A stretch of 64,000 nucleotides of DNA from Novosphingobium album (ex Hu et al. 2023) (GTDB taxonomy: Bacteria; Pseudomonadota; Alphaproteobacteria; Sphingomonadales; Sphingomonadaceae), in assembly GCF_022832385.1 (NCBI RefSeq), contig NZ_JALHLE010000011.1, positions 124,001 through 188,000 of the forward strand, read 5' to 3'. Both the position numbers and the translations under genes were made by a program. Every line of letters begins with the position of its first letter. Positions within the stretch are counted from its first letter, which is position 1. Shown in pieces: positions 56,002-64,000 of the stretch. Under the pieces are notes generated by a model. That model was given only the letters and a program-made list of their open reading frames with translations. It did not search any database and was not told the origin of the DNA.

Positions 56002-57561
56002 TCAGTGACCTGCCGCAGGCTTGGCATCCCTGGATGGCTTTGGCGCAAGCCAGATCGTCATGGCTGCGACGAACAGGGCAAATCCGGACAGGATGAAAAT
56101 CTCCACCGTGCCAAGCGCCATGCCCTGGTTCTCGACCAGCTGGGCGATCACGCCGCGCGCCTGATCCGCCGAGAAACCCTGATTTTGCATGGTGTCCGAA
56201 ACGGACTGTGCACCATTCAGATTACCGGCAAGAACCGCTGCCTTTTCGCGCGAGGCATCGTGCCACATGGTCGTGACCAACGCAGTCGCGACCGCGCCGG
56301 CCAGCGTGCGCCCGAAATTGGCGATACCGGCCGCCGAGGCGGTTTCATCGGGATCCACCGAAACCAGACCGATCGTCGTCAGCGGCACGATCATCAAGGC
56401 CACGCCTGCGCCCTGCAGCAACTGCGGCACGATCACCGTGCCGAATGTGATGTCGGTCGACCAGTGCGCCCGCATGAGCGAGCAGATGCCGATCCAGGTT
56501 ATGCCGATGAACACGAGCAGGCGCGCATCGAACTTCTGCATCAGCTTCGGCACCATGGGCGAAACGACAACCGCGAGAACCCCGCTGAAAGCCGTCGCAT
56601 GCCCGGCGGCGGTGGCCGTGTAGCCCAGCGAGATCTGCAGCCACTGCGGAATGATGACGATCGAGGCGAAATAGGTCCCGAAAGCGATCGTCAGCGAGGC
56701 GGTCGATGCCGAAAAACCGCGGTGCCGGAAGACGCTGAGATCGACGACGGGATGCTTTTCGGTCAGCTCCCAGATCACGAACACCACGAAGAACACCACG
56801 GCGATACACGCCAGCACGACGATGCGGGTGGAATTGAACCAGTCCTCGTCGCGGCCGAGATCGAGCATCATCTGGAACGCGCCGACCCAGATCACCAGCA
56901 GGATCAGACCGACGCTGTCGATCGGCAGCTTGCGGGTGGGCGTTTCGGCATCGCGCAGCAGTGCCAGCACACCGAACAGGATCAGCGCGACAATCGGCAC
57001 GTTAATGAAGAAAATCCACTCCCACGACCAGTTGTCCGAGATGTAACCGCCGAGGATGGGGCCTGCGATCGGCGCCGTGACAACCGTCATCGCCCACATC
57101 GCCATGGCCTTGGACTGCATTTCCTTCGGGAAGATGCGCATCATCAATGTCTGCGTCAGCGGCATCAGCGGGCCGCCGCAGAACCCCTGCCCCAGCCGGA
57201 ACAGGACCAGCGCGGGAAGCGTTCCGGACAGGCCGCAAAGTGCCGAAAAGACGCCGAACCCCACCAGCGAGAAGATGAAGACCCGCAGTGTGCCGAAGCG
57301 CTGCGCCAACCACCCCGTCAAGGGAACGCAGATTGCTTCGGCAACGGCATAGGAGGTGATCACCCAGGTCCCGCTCGTCACGGAAACGGCAAGTCCGCCC
57401 GAGATGTGCGGGACCGAGACGTTGGCGATTGTCGTGTCGAGCACGACGATGAAGTTCGCCATGGCCAGCACGAAACCCGCCAGCACAAGCCGCATGCCGG
57501 TCAGCGGCTTCGCGCCGTTCCCATTCCCGGCTCCTGCCGGAGCTACTGCGGCGCCTGCCAT
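56002..57561 (-). CDS. emrB: DHA2 family drug efflux transporter (EmrB-like)
   Basis: The 519-residue 14-helix protein has MANFIVVLDTTIANVSVPHI in helix 1, the LTGWLAQRFGTLRV loop and the AGPILGGYI drug/proton motif. It overlaps the EmrA-like gene by one base and is the inner-membrane pump of the tripartite system encoded at 56002-60180. The start at 57561 follows the emrA stop as ATGA-like TGATG. Confidence 0.92.
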   Translation of the reverse strand: MAGAAVAPAGAGNGNGAKPLTGMRLVLAGFVLAMANFIVVLDTTIANVSVPHISGGLAVSVTSGTWVITSYAVAEAICVPLTGWLAQRFGTLRVFIFSLVGFGVFSALCGLSGTLPALVLFRLGQGFCGGPLMPLTQTLMMRIFPKEMQSKAMAMWAMTVVTAPIAGPILGGYISDNWSWEWIFFINVPIVALILFGVLALLRDAETPTRKLPIDSVGLILLVIWVGAFQMMLDLGRDEDWFNSTRIVVLACIAVVFFVVFVIWELTEKHPVVDLSVFRHRGFSASTASLTIAFGTYFASIVIIPQWLQISLGYTATAAGHATAFSGVLAVVVSPMVPKLMQKFDARLLVFIGITWIGICSLMRAHWSTDITFGTVIVPQLLQGAGVALMIVPLTTIGLVSVDPDETASAAGIANFGRTLAGAVATALVTTMWHDASREKAAVLAGNLNGAQSVSDTMQNQGFSADQARGVIAQLVENQGMALGTVEIFILSGFALFVAAMTIWLAPKPSRDAKPAAGH

Positions 57562-58727
57562 CAGTCCTTACTCGTCAAATCGATCTTCGCGTCCATCGAC
57601 AGGCCGATGCGCAGCGGGTGCGCCTTCAGTTCCTTCGGATCGAGTTCGATGCGCACCGGCAGGCGCTGCACGACCTTGATCCAGTTGCCCGTGGCATTCT
57701 GGGCCGGGATGAGCGAGAACGCCGCGCCGGTGCCGCCCGCGAAACCGACAACCTTGCCGTGGTAGACGACATCATCGCCATAGAAGTCGGACGTCAACTC
57801 CGCCGCCTGCCCGCTACGAACCTTGCCGAGCTGGTCTTCCTTGAAATTCGCATCGACATAGAGCTGGCTGACCGGAACGATCGCCATGGCCACCTTGCCG
57901 TTCTCGACCTTCTGGCCGACCTGGATCGTGCGCCTGGCCACAATGCCATCGACCGGCGCGCGCACGACGGTGCGCTCGAGGTCAAGCTCGGCCGTCGCGA
58001 ACCGGGCCCGCGCCAGCAGCACTTCCGGTGCAGTATCGACATCGGTGCCCCTGGTAAGTGCGCGCGCTGCCTCTTCCTGCCGGCGGGCACTGGTCGCGTT
58101 CGAGCGGGCGGAGGCGAGACCGGCCTGCGCTTCGCGCGCCGCGGCCTTCGCGGAAGCCAGCGCCTCGCGGGCGGCCGTCAGTTCCTCACCCGAAACCGCG
58201 CCGCTGCCGGTCAGCGCTGCACGGCGGTCGTAGTCGGTCTGGGCCTTGGCCAGCGCCGCCCCGGCCGAAGTGACCCTGGCCTGTGCCGCACCGATCTGCG
58301 TGGCACTGGCATCGGCAGCCGCGCCGAGCGCGGTTTCGTTGGCGCGCGACTGGCCGTAACGCCGCTTTGCATATTCCAGCGCCGCCTTCGCTTCGGCCAA
58401 GGCGATACGCTGATCGGCATCGTCGATGCGGAACAGGACCTGGCCGCGGCGGACGGGCTGCGTGTCAGTCACCCTGACCTCGACCACCCTGCCCGACGTC
58501 AACGGCGTCACTTCGGCCATTTCACCTGCCACATAGGCATTGTCAGTGGATACCGAACGGCTGCCGATGAACACGTTATAAGCAAAATAGAGTCCAGCGA
58601 CCACGGCCACCCCGATCGCCACCTTGATCAGCATGGGTTTGCGTTTCTGCTGGTCCAAGACGCTTCCCTTGTCGTCAGGATGCGCGTCCTGGCCATTCGC
58701 AGGCTGATCCTGCACATCTTCACTCAT
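57561..58727 (-). CDS. emrA: HlyD/EmrA-type membrane fusion protein
   Basis: The 388-residue protein has one N-terminal anchor (IKVAIGVAVVAGLYFAYNVF), the barrel-lipoyl start ITPLTSGRVVEVRVTDTQPV, a coiled-coil hairpin rich in Ala and Arg (residues about 110-230), and the second lipoyl half APVDGIVARRTIQVGQKV. It bridges EmrB and the outer-membrane component. It overlaps the NodT-type gene by 8 bp. Confidence 0.92.
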   Translation of the reverse strand: MSEDVQDQPANGQDAHPDDKGSVLDQQKRKPMLIKVAIGVAVVAGLYFAYNVFIGSRSVSTDNAYVAGEMAEVTPLTSGRVVEVRVTDTQPVRRGQVLFRIDDADQRIALAEAKAALEYAKRRYGQSRANETALGAAADASATQIGAAQARVTSAGAALAKAQTDYDRRAALTGSGAVSGEELTAAREALASAKAAAREAQAGLASARSNATSARRQEEAARALTRGTDVDTAPEVLLARARFATAELDLERTVVRAPVDGIVARRTIQVGQKVENGKVAMAIVPVSQLYVDANFKEDQLGKVRSGQAAELTSDFYGDDVVYHGKVVGFAGGTGAAFSLIPAQNATGNWIKVVQRLPVRIELDPKELKAHPLRIGLSMDAKIDLTSKD

Positions 58728-60180
58728 TGCCCGGGGCCTTCTCGTTTGAATTGTCGTCGAACCCGCCGCCCAGCGCGCGCTTCAGCGCGACTTCGAGAGC
58801 GAGGGTGCGAAAATGGGCGTCAACGGCCGCTTCGCGGGCCTGCAACGCGGTGGTTTGCGCGGTCAGCGCGTCGAGGTAACTGGACAGCCCACCCCGGTAA
58901 CGCTGCATCGAAAGATCATAGGCGGCCGCAGACTGCGATGCGGCCTCGGCGGCATCCCGTTCCTGTCCGGCAGCAGCATCGCGGCTTGCAAGCGCATCGG
59001 CGACGTCCTGCAGCGCGCCAACAATAGTCGCGTTATAGCTCGCCACGGCCTCGTCATAGCCGCCACGCGCCTGCCGGAAATTGCCCCTCAGCTGGCCGCC
59101 CTGGAAAATCGGCAGACTGAACGCGCCGCCGGCATTGCCATAAGTCGACCCGCTGTCGATCAGGTTGGAAATGCCGAGCGAGGTCAATCCGACCAGCCCG
59201 CGCAGCGAAATGTCGGGAAGGAACGCGGCCTTGGCCACGTCGATCCGCTTCGCGGCAGCCTCGGCACGCAGGCGGGCGGCGACTACGTCAGGCCGGCGTC
59301 CCGCGAGCGCAATCCCGGCATCGGCCGGAATCCCGCTTTCGGGCAGCGCCGCCAGTGCCGGTGGCGTGATCGACAAGCCCCGATCCGGCCCGGCACCGAG
59401 CAGTGCCGCAATCGCGTGGCGGCGCAGCAGGATCTGCTCGTCATTGGCAGAAAGCGCGGCGCGGGCCGATGCCGCCATGGCCTGGGACTGACGCAGCGGC
59501 GCTTCGCTGTCGAGCCCCTGGCGCGTGCGCTGACCGGTCAGGTCGACCATGGATGCGCGGGCGTCGCTGGCTTCGGCGAGAGCCTTGCCGCGCTCGATCA
59601 GGCGAGCGAGATCGAAATAGGACGACACGACATTGCTGGACAGCATCAGCTCCGCCTGCCGCACATCGGCTTCCGCCGCCTCGGCCTCGGACGTCGCAGC
59701 GGCCAGCGCCTTGCGGTTCTTGCCCCACAAGTCGAGATCGAAGTCGCCCGTCAGCGCCAGCGTGCCTGTGCTCTTCCAGCCCTTCGGAACGTATTCCCTG
59801 GGCATGCCGTTGTTGTAGCTCTGCTTGGTAAAGCCGGCCGAGCCCTGCGCTCCCAGCGAAGGCAGGGTGGCGGCGCCCGCCATTTCTGCCGCGCCGCGCG
59901 CCTGCCGGATACGCGCCGCCGCCATGGCAACGCTGGGCGATCCGGCCAGCGCCTCTTCGACCAGCGCGTTCAGCTGCGGATCTCCATAGGCCGTCCACCA
60001 CTGCTGGCGGGGCCACGAGCGTTCCTCGCCGGTCGATGCCAGCGATTGTGCGGACGCCAGTGCAGCAGGCGCGTCGATCTTTGGACGAGGCCCAAGATCC
60101 GGCGCAGCGCAGGCAGAAAGGGTAAGCGCGGCAGTCAGGAGCGCCACCGCCCCGACTCGCGAACATGTTTGCGTACTCAT
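58720..60180 (-). CDS. RND/MFS efflux outer-membrane lipoprotein (NodT family)
   Basis: The 486-residue TolC-like protein has a lipobox LSAC with the lipidated Cys24, then paired outer-membrane efflux repeats with PSVAMAAARIRQARG and its second copy region. NodT-type proteins form the outer-membrane channel of tripartite pumps. It is the first gene of the leftward operon, divergent from the TetR gene at 60246. Confidence 0.92.
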   Translation of the reverse strand: MSTQTCSRVGAVALLTAALTLSACAAPDLGPRPKIDAPAALASAQSLASTGEERSWPRQQWWTAYGDPQLNALVEEALAGSPSVAMAAARIRQARGAAEMAGAATLPSLGAQGSAGFTKQSYNNGMPREYVPKGWKSTGTLALTGDFDLDLWGKNRKALAAATSEAEAAEADVRQAELMLSSNVVSSYFDLARLIERGKALAEASDARASMVDLTGQRTRQGLDSEAPLRQSQAMAASARAALSANDEQILLRRHAIAALLGAGPDRGLSITPPALAALPESGIPADAGIALAGRRPDVVAARLRAEAAAKRIDVAKAAFLPDISLRGLVGLTSLGISNLIDSGSTYGNAGGAFSLPIFQGGQLRGNFRQARGGYDEAVASYNATIVGALQDVADALASRDAAAGQERDAAEAASQSAAAYDLSMQRYRGGLSSYLDALTAQTTALQAREAAVDAHFRTLALEVALKRALGGGFDDNSNEKAPGNE

Positions 60181-60182
60181 CG

Positions 60183-60241
60183 GTACACATTTATCGAGAC
60201 GGCGCTTGCATGTGTCAATCTAAAAGTGTACTTAGTAGTAC
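60183..60241. promoter_or_regulatory. Operator region between the efflux operon and TetR gene
   Basis: GTACAC at 60183-60188 and GTGTAC at 60226-60231 are inverted copies, and GTACT-TAGT-AGTAC forms a palindrome at 60228-60241. These fill the 65-bp divergent gap and fit a TetR repressor controlling both directions. Confidence 0.55.
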
Positions 60242-60245
60242 AGCT

Positions 60246-60881
60246 ATGACAAATCTGATGGGCAAGAGAGAGCTGAACAAGGCGCGGAAGCGGGCGGAAA
60301 TCGTCGATATCGCGACGCGCTCGTTCTTCGAGCGCGGCTATGCCGCCACCAGCATGTCCGCCATTGCCGAGGAACTCGGCGGCTCCAAGGCCACACTATG
60401 GGCGCACTTCGGATCCAAGGAAGAATTGTTCGCCGCCGTCATCGACAAGGAAGTGGAAAGCTTTTCGCAGGACATCGACGAAGTACTGACAAGCCAGACC
60501 TATTCGGTCCCCGCCCTGCGGCGCGCCTGCCTGCGCTTTCTCGAATGCCTGATGCGCGAAAACTCGATCAGCCTGTTCAACCTGATCCTGGGAGAAGGCG
60601 GGCGGTTCCCTGAAATCCGGGAAATGTTCTACTCGCGTGGACCGGCGAAGATCCGCAAGTGCGTCAACGACTTCTTCGCCACCCGCGTCCCGGCGGACCA
60701 GGCCGAAAAGCTGGCGCGGGTCACGCTCGCGGCCATATCCGGTTACCGTTCCGATATACTGCTTCGTCCCAACAAACCCACTTCAACGGAGTGCGAAGCC
60801 TATATCGCCAGCATGGTGGACATGATCACCTGCTCCATCCCTGACGCCCCCCCTCCGCCGGACGATCAACCGGCGCCGTAA
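60246..60881 (+). CDS. TetR family repressor of the efflux operon
   Basis: From the ATG at 60246 the protein has 211 residues. The helix-turn-helix reads GYAATSMSAIAEELGGSKATLWAHFGSKEELF. It is divergent from the efflux operon, which is the usual place for its local repressor. The gene ends in a Pro-rich tail (DAPPPPDDQPAP) and converges with the next TetR gene over 16 bp. Confidence 0.88.
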   Translation: MTNLMGKRELNKARKRAEIVDIATRSFFERGYAATSMSAIAEELGGSKATLWAHFGSKEELFAAVIDKEVESFSQDIDEVLTSQTYSVPALRRACLRFLECLMRENSISLFNLILGEGGRFPEIREMFYSRGPAKIRKCVNDFFATRVPADQAEKLARVTLAAISGYRSDILLRPNKPTSTECEAYIASMVDMITCSIPDAPPPPDDQPAP

Positions 60882-61462
60882 CGCGCCAGGGCATCCGCGA
60901 CACGCGCCTTGGCCGCCCCCAGCGGATCGCTCTCCCCCAACATGGCAAACGTGCCGTTGAGCGCGAAAAAGCAGTGCCCGTGCACGCTCGCCAACAGCGA
61001 GCGCGCCAGCGGCAAGGCCTGCGCCTGCGCGCCCGCCGGGAGCACGGCGGCGATTTCACGCACGATCACGCCTGTGATGGCCGCGACCTTGTTTCGGTAG
61101 TCCTCCGAAGGCGACGCGCCTTCGGGCAGGCGGAAATCGTAGAGCGCGGTCCAAGCGTGGCGCTGACCCAGCGCGAAATCGAAATAGGCCTCGATCGCGG
61201 CATCGAGCCTCCCCTCTTCGCAGCCCGCCAGCCGCTCTTCCAGAAACGCCAGCCACAGATCCAGCGTGCGCCCGTTCAGCGCCAGCAGCAGCGCATCATA
61301 GGAGCCGAAGACGTTGTAGATCGTGCCGATCGAATAGCCGACTCCCTTGGCCACCTCTCGCGCCGAAAAGCGGGCAAACCCCACCTCCGAGAGCTGACGG
61401 TGCCCTTCATCCAATATCAGTGCGCGCAATTCCTCGCGCGAGTGGTCGGAACGCCGTCCCAT
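60866..61462 (-). CDS. TetR family regulator, divergent from aas
   Basis: From the ATG at 61462 the protein has 198 residues, starting MGRRSDHSREELRALILD. Its helix-turn-helix (FARFSAREVAKGVGYSIGTIYNVFGSYDALL) and TetR C-terminal domain with a WxF-like YDFRLPEG region are present. It is divergent from the aas gene, with an AT-rich region of repeated TAATT between them, so it may regulate aas, possibly responding to acyl-CoA. Confidence 0.85.
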   Translation of the reverse strand: MGRRSDHSREELRALILDEGHRQLSEVGFARFSAREVAKGVGYSIGTIYNVFGSYDALLLALNGRTLDLWLAFLEERLAGCEEGRLDAAIEAYFDFALGQRHAWTALYDFRLPEGASPSEDYRNKVAAITGVIVREIAAVLPAGAQAQALPLARSLLASVHGHCFFALNGTFAMLGESDPLGAAKARVADALARYGAG

Positions 61463-61510
61463 GCCTGCAAACCCATAGCTCTTTTGTGTGCTTCCCGCGC
61501 TTTCGCAGAT

Positions 61511-61546
61511 TAATTGAACGATGTCTAATTTTCTAATTAAACAGTG
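61511..61546. promoter_or_regulatory. AT-rich repeats between TetR and aas genes
   Basis: TAATT occurs at 61511, 61526 and 61534; the first and last copies extend to TAATTGAACGATG and TAATTAAACAGTG (9 of 13 bases shared). It is a candidate operator for the divergent TetR protein. Confidence 0.4.
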
Positions 61547-61638
61547 TATATTTTCGTGAGACACCACGCTCACACCAGCGAGTCGCCATGCGGCAATCTG
61601 GCAGTTAGAGCTTTCAGATCAGAAAACGGGGAAACGGC

Positions 61639-64000
61639 GTGTCCGCACCAGACTTTTCACTGCTCGCCAAGCGGCGGTTCGCGCCGATGTTCGTGGTCCA
61701 GTTCCTCGGCGCCTTCAACGACAACCTGCTCAAATACGCGATGCTGCTGCTGGCGAACTACGGCATCCTGAAGGACGCACCCGAACAGGCGGGCATGCTT
61801 TCGGTGATCGCCACCGGCCTGTTCACCCTCCCCTATTTCCTGTTCTCGGCGCTGGCCGGCCAGATCGCCGACCGCATCGACAAGGCCACGCTGGTGCGCT
61901 GGGTGAAGCTGGCCGAAGTAGGCATCATGGGCGTGGCGCTGGTCGGTTTTGCCTGGGAATCGATTGCGCTGCTGCTCACCAGCCTGTTCCTGATGGGCCT
62001 GCATTCCACCGTGTTCGGCCCGGTGAAGTATTCGATCCTGCCCCAGCACCTGACCCAGCACGAGATCATGGGCGGCACCGGCCTGATCGAGGCGGGCACT
62101 TTCCTTGCGATCCTGACCGGCCAATTGCTCGCCGGACAGGTTCCGCCTTGGGAAGCCGGCGTTGTCGCCATGGGCCTTGCCACGCTGGGCTATCTCGCGG
62201 CGTTGGCCATCCCGCCCGCCCCGCCGAGCCGCAGCGGCCATCCGGTGGACTGGAACGTCGCGCGCGGCACCTGGCACGTGCTGACCACCGCGCACAAGGG
62301 CCGCGGCGTGTGGCTGGCAGTGCTGGGCATCAGCTGGTTCTTTACCGCAGGGGCCGTGCTGCTGACCGAATTCGTGCCGCTCGTTTCCGATACGCTGAAC
62401 GCACAGAAGGACGTGGCGACGCTGTTCCTCGTGATCTTCTCGGTGACGATTGCGCTCGGTTCGATGACGGTCAACCGTCTGCTCGGCGGCGAAGTTTCCG
62501 CCAAGTACGTGCCCGTCAGCGCATTGGCTCTGGCTGCTGGTCTGATCGACCTTTCGTTCTCCACCAGCCTGTTCACCGTGACATATCCCGAAGCAACGGT
62601 GCACGAATTTCTTGCCAGCACCGGCTCATGGCGCATCTTTGCCGATCTGGTTGTGATCGCCTTTTCGGGCGGGATGTTCATCGTCCCGCTTTACGCCATC
62701 CTGCAGGTGCGCTCGGCGCCCGACGAGCGCTCGCAGGTCATCGCCGCCAACAACATCCTCAACGCCGGCATGACTGTCACCGCTGTCGCCGTGGTCGCCG
62801 GGCTGCTCGGCGCGGGTGCCAGCGTGCCGCAGGTGATCGGCGTGCTGGGCGTCGCGACGCTGATCGTCGCGCTGGTCTCGGTCTGGCTGCTGCCTGAAAC
62901 CTTGTTCAAGGCGGTGATCCGGATCGTCCTGAGGATGCTCTACCGCGTCGAGGTGACCGGCATCGAGAACATGCCCAAGCCCGGCGAACGCGCGGTGGTG
63001 GTGGTCAACCACCTGTCCTATCTCGACGGCGTGCTGCTTGGCGCCTTCCTGCCCGGCAAGCCGACCTTTGCGGTCCACACCGCGATTGCCAAGAGCTGGT
63101 GGATTCAGCCCTTCCTCAAGCTGTTCCGCGCCTTCCCGGTCGATCCCACCAACCCGATGTCGGCCAAGGCCATGGTGCGCACCGTGCGTGAGGGCAATAC
63201 GCTGGTGATCTTCCCCGAAGGCCGCATCACTGTGACCGGCGCGCTGATGAAGGTGTTCGACGGCCCCGGCATGGTCGCCGACAAGGCCGACGCGCCGATC
63301 GTGCCTGTGCGCCTCAATGGCCCGCAGTTCAGCCCGCTCTCGCACCTCAAGGGCAAGGTCCGCACGCGCTGGTTCCCCAAGGTGACGATCGACGTGCTGC
63401 CGCCGCGCCGCTTCCAGATTGAAGGCGAAATGTCTGCCCGCGCCCGCCGCGCCATCGCGGGCCGCCGTCTCTACGACGAGATGAGCGCGATGATCTTTGC
63501 CACTACCGAAACCAGCCGCACGCTGTTCACCGCCCTGTGCGAGGCGCGCGCGATCCATGGCGGCAAGGCCAAAGTCGTCGAAGACGTCAAGCGCCAGCCG
63601 CTTTCGCTCGACCGGCTGATCCTGGGATCGGAGCTGCTGGGTGAGAGGCTCGCCTACCGCACCCGCCCGGGTGAAGCCGTCGGTCTGCTGCTGCCCAACG
63701 TCAACGGCGCCGCGCTCTCCTTCTTCGCACTGCAGGCCGAAGGGCGCGTGGCGGCGATGCTCAACTTCACCGCCGGGCTGACCAACCTGCTCTCGGCCTG
63801 CGACACCGCCGAAGTCCGCACCGTCGTCACCGCGCACGCCTTCGTCGAGCAGGCAAAGCTGCAGGACACGGTCAACGCACTGGAAGCCAGCGGACGCACC
63901 GTGCTCTATCTGGAAGATCTGGCGCAGGAGATCGGCACTACTGCAAAGCTGTGGCACCTGTTTCTCAAGCGCGGGGCGGAAGGCCGCCATGCCAAGCTGC
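61639..64000 (+). CDS. aas: Aas-type fusion: MFS + acyltransferase + acyl-ACP synthetase (partial)
   Basis: The frame opens at GTG 61639 and stays open to the window end, giving about 787 residues; the C-terminus is missing. Residues 1 to about 420 form an MFS domain resembling the lysophospholipid flippase LplT (FLGAFNDNLLKYA opening). The PlsC acyltransferase domain follows, with NHLSYLD (His458 and Asp463) and FPEGR (525-529). The last part (YRTRPGEAVGLLLPNV) begins an AMP-binding domain. Such proteins import lysophospholipids and reacylate them, using an acyl-ACP synthetase activity. Confidence 0.9.
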   Translation, partial: MSAPDFSLLAKRRFAPMFVVQFLGAFNDNLLKYAMLLLANYGILKDAPEQAGMLSVIATGLFTLPYFLFSALAGQIADRIDKATLVRWVKLAEVGIMGVALVGFAWESIALLLTSLFLMGLHSTVFGPVKYSILPQHLTQHEIMGGTGLIEAGTFLAILTGQLLAGQVPPWEAGVVAMGLATLGYLAALAIPPAPPSRSGHPVDWNVARGTWHVLTTAHKGRGVWLAVLGISWFFTAGAVLLTEFVPLVSDTLNAQKDVATLFLVIFSVTIALGSMTVNRLLGGEVSAKYVPVSALALAAGLIDLSFSTSLFTVTYPEATVHEFLASTGSWRIFADLVVIAFSGGMFIVPLYAILQVRSAPDERSQVIAANNILNAGMTVTAVAVVAGLLGAGASVPQVIGVLGVATLIVALVSVWLLPETLFKAVIRIVLRMLYRVEVTGIENMPKPGERAVVVVNHLSYLDGVLLGAFLPGKPTFAVHTAIAKSWWIQPFLKLFRAFPVDPTNPMSAKAMVRTVREGNTLVIFPEGRITVTGALMKVFDGPGMVADKADAPIVPVRLNGPQFSPLSHLKGKVRTRWFPKVTIDVLPPRRFQIEGEMSARARRAIAGRRLYDEMSAMIFATTETSRTLFTALCEARAIHGGKAKVVEDVKRQPLSLDRLILGSELLGERLAYRTRPGEAVGLLLPNVNGAALSFFALQAEGRVAAMLNFTAGLTNLLSACDTAEVRTVVTAHAFVEQAKLQDTVNALEASGRTVLYLEDLAQEIGTTAKLWHLFLKRGAEGRHAKL

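Overview
The window is high-GC chromosomal DNA, coding on both strands, with no rRNA, tRNA, insertion sequence or CRISPR array that I could find. The gene content (TonB-dependent receptor, CaiB-type CoA-transferase, two cytochromes P450, P450-type ferredoxin, long-form isocitrate lyase with its XRE-type regulator, alphaproteobacterial-style che operon with cheD, NodT-type efflux lipoprotein) points to a sphingomonad, most likely Novosphingobium or a close relative. This assignment is inferred from gene families, not from a marker gene.

Layout. 1-8 kb: the 5' part of recX, a fatty acyl-AMP ligase (FAAL), a DoxX-like membrane protein, a GMC oxidoreductase overlapping an asparagine synthetase-type amidotransferase, and an MFS transporter. 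7.7-10.9 kb: DUF2721 protein, mannose-6-phosphate isomerase, mannose-1-phosphate guanylyltransferase (GDP-mannose supply) and a TonB-like protein. 10.9-27.9 kb: a catabolic island with a dienelactone hydrolase-like protein, TonB receptor, two APH-type kinases, CoA-transferase, a DUF35/thiolase-like pair, amidohydrolase, MFS transporter, P450, a protein of three GAF-like repeats, an IclR regulator and an acyl-CoA ligase. 28-31.5 kb: ScfR/RamB-like regulator divergent from isocitrate lyase. 31.6-36.7 kb: two GGDEF-EAL proteins. 36.9-48.1 kb: a tandem winged-helix regulator, a candidate small RNA, TauD-type dioxygenase, PfkB kinase, TetR with a divergent ferredoxin-P450 pair, alpha/beta hydrolase, aldo/keto reductase, DHA2 and MATE transporters and a DUF938 methyltransferase. 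48.2-55.8 kb: a chemotaxis operon (STAS-cheA-cheR-cheB-cheD-cheY-cheW-small protein) with a divergent CheB-like paralogue. 56-64 kb: a tripartite EmrAB/NodT-type pump with a divergent TetR, another TetR, and the start of an Aas-type fusion protein cut by the window end.

The most interesting signal is in the catabolic island. Seven promoter regions between 10.9 and 27.9 kb carry variants of the partial palindrome TTCG-N6-CGAA, usually as two copies spaced exactly 20 bp start to start. The sites lie before almost every transcription unit of the island and before the iclR gene itself, so I infer one IclR-controlled regulon. The inferred route is: outer-membrane import (TonB receptor), inner-membrane import (MFS), hydroxylation (P450), CoA activation (ligase, CoA-transferase), possible phosphorylation of hydroxy intermediates (two APH kinases), and retro-aldol side-chain cleavage (DUF35 plus a thiolase-like protein lacking the usual nucleophilic Cys, as in steroid side-chain aldolases). 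The substrate is unknown; a branched, steroid- or terpenoid-like carboxylic acid is a reasonable guess. The island P450 lacks the usual I-helix acid.

Other points worth a second look are a CheB paralogue whose catalytic His is Thr, a regulator made of two MarR-like winged helices, a terminator-ended intergenic RNA candidate with two mutually exclusive hairpins, and two large palindromic repeats.
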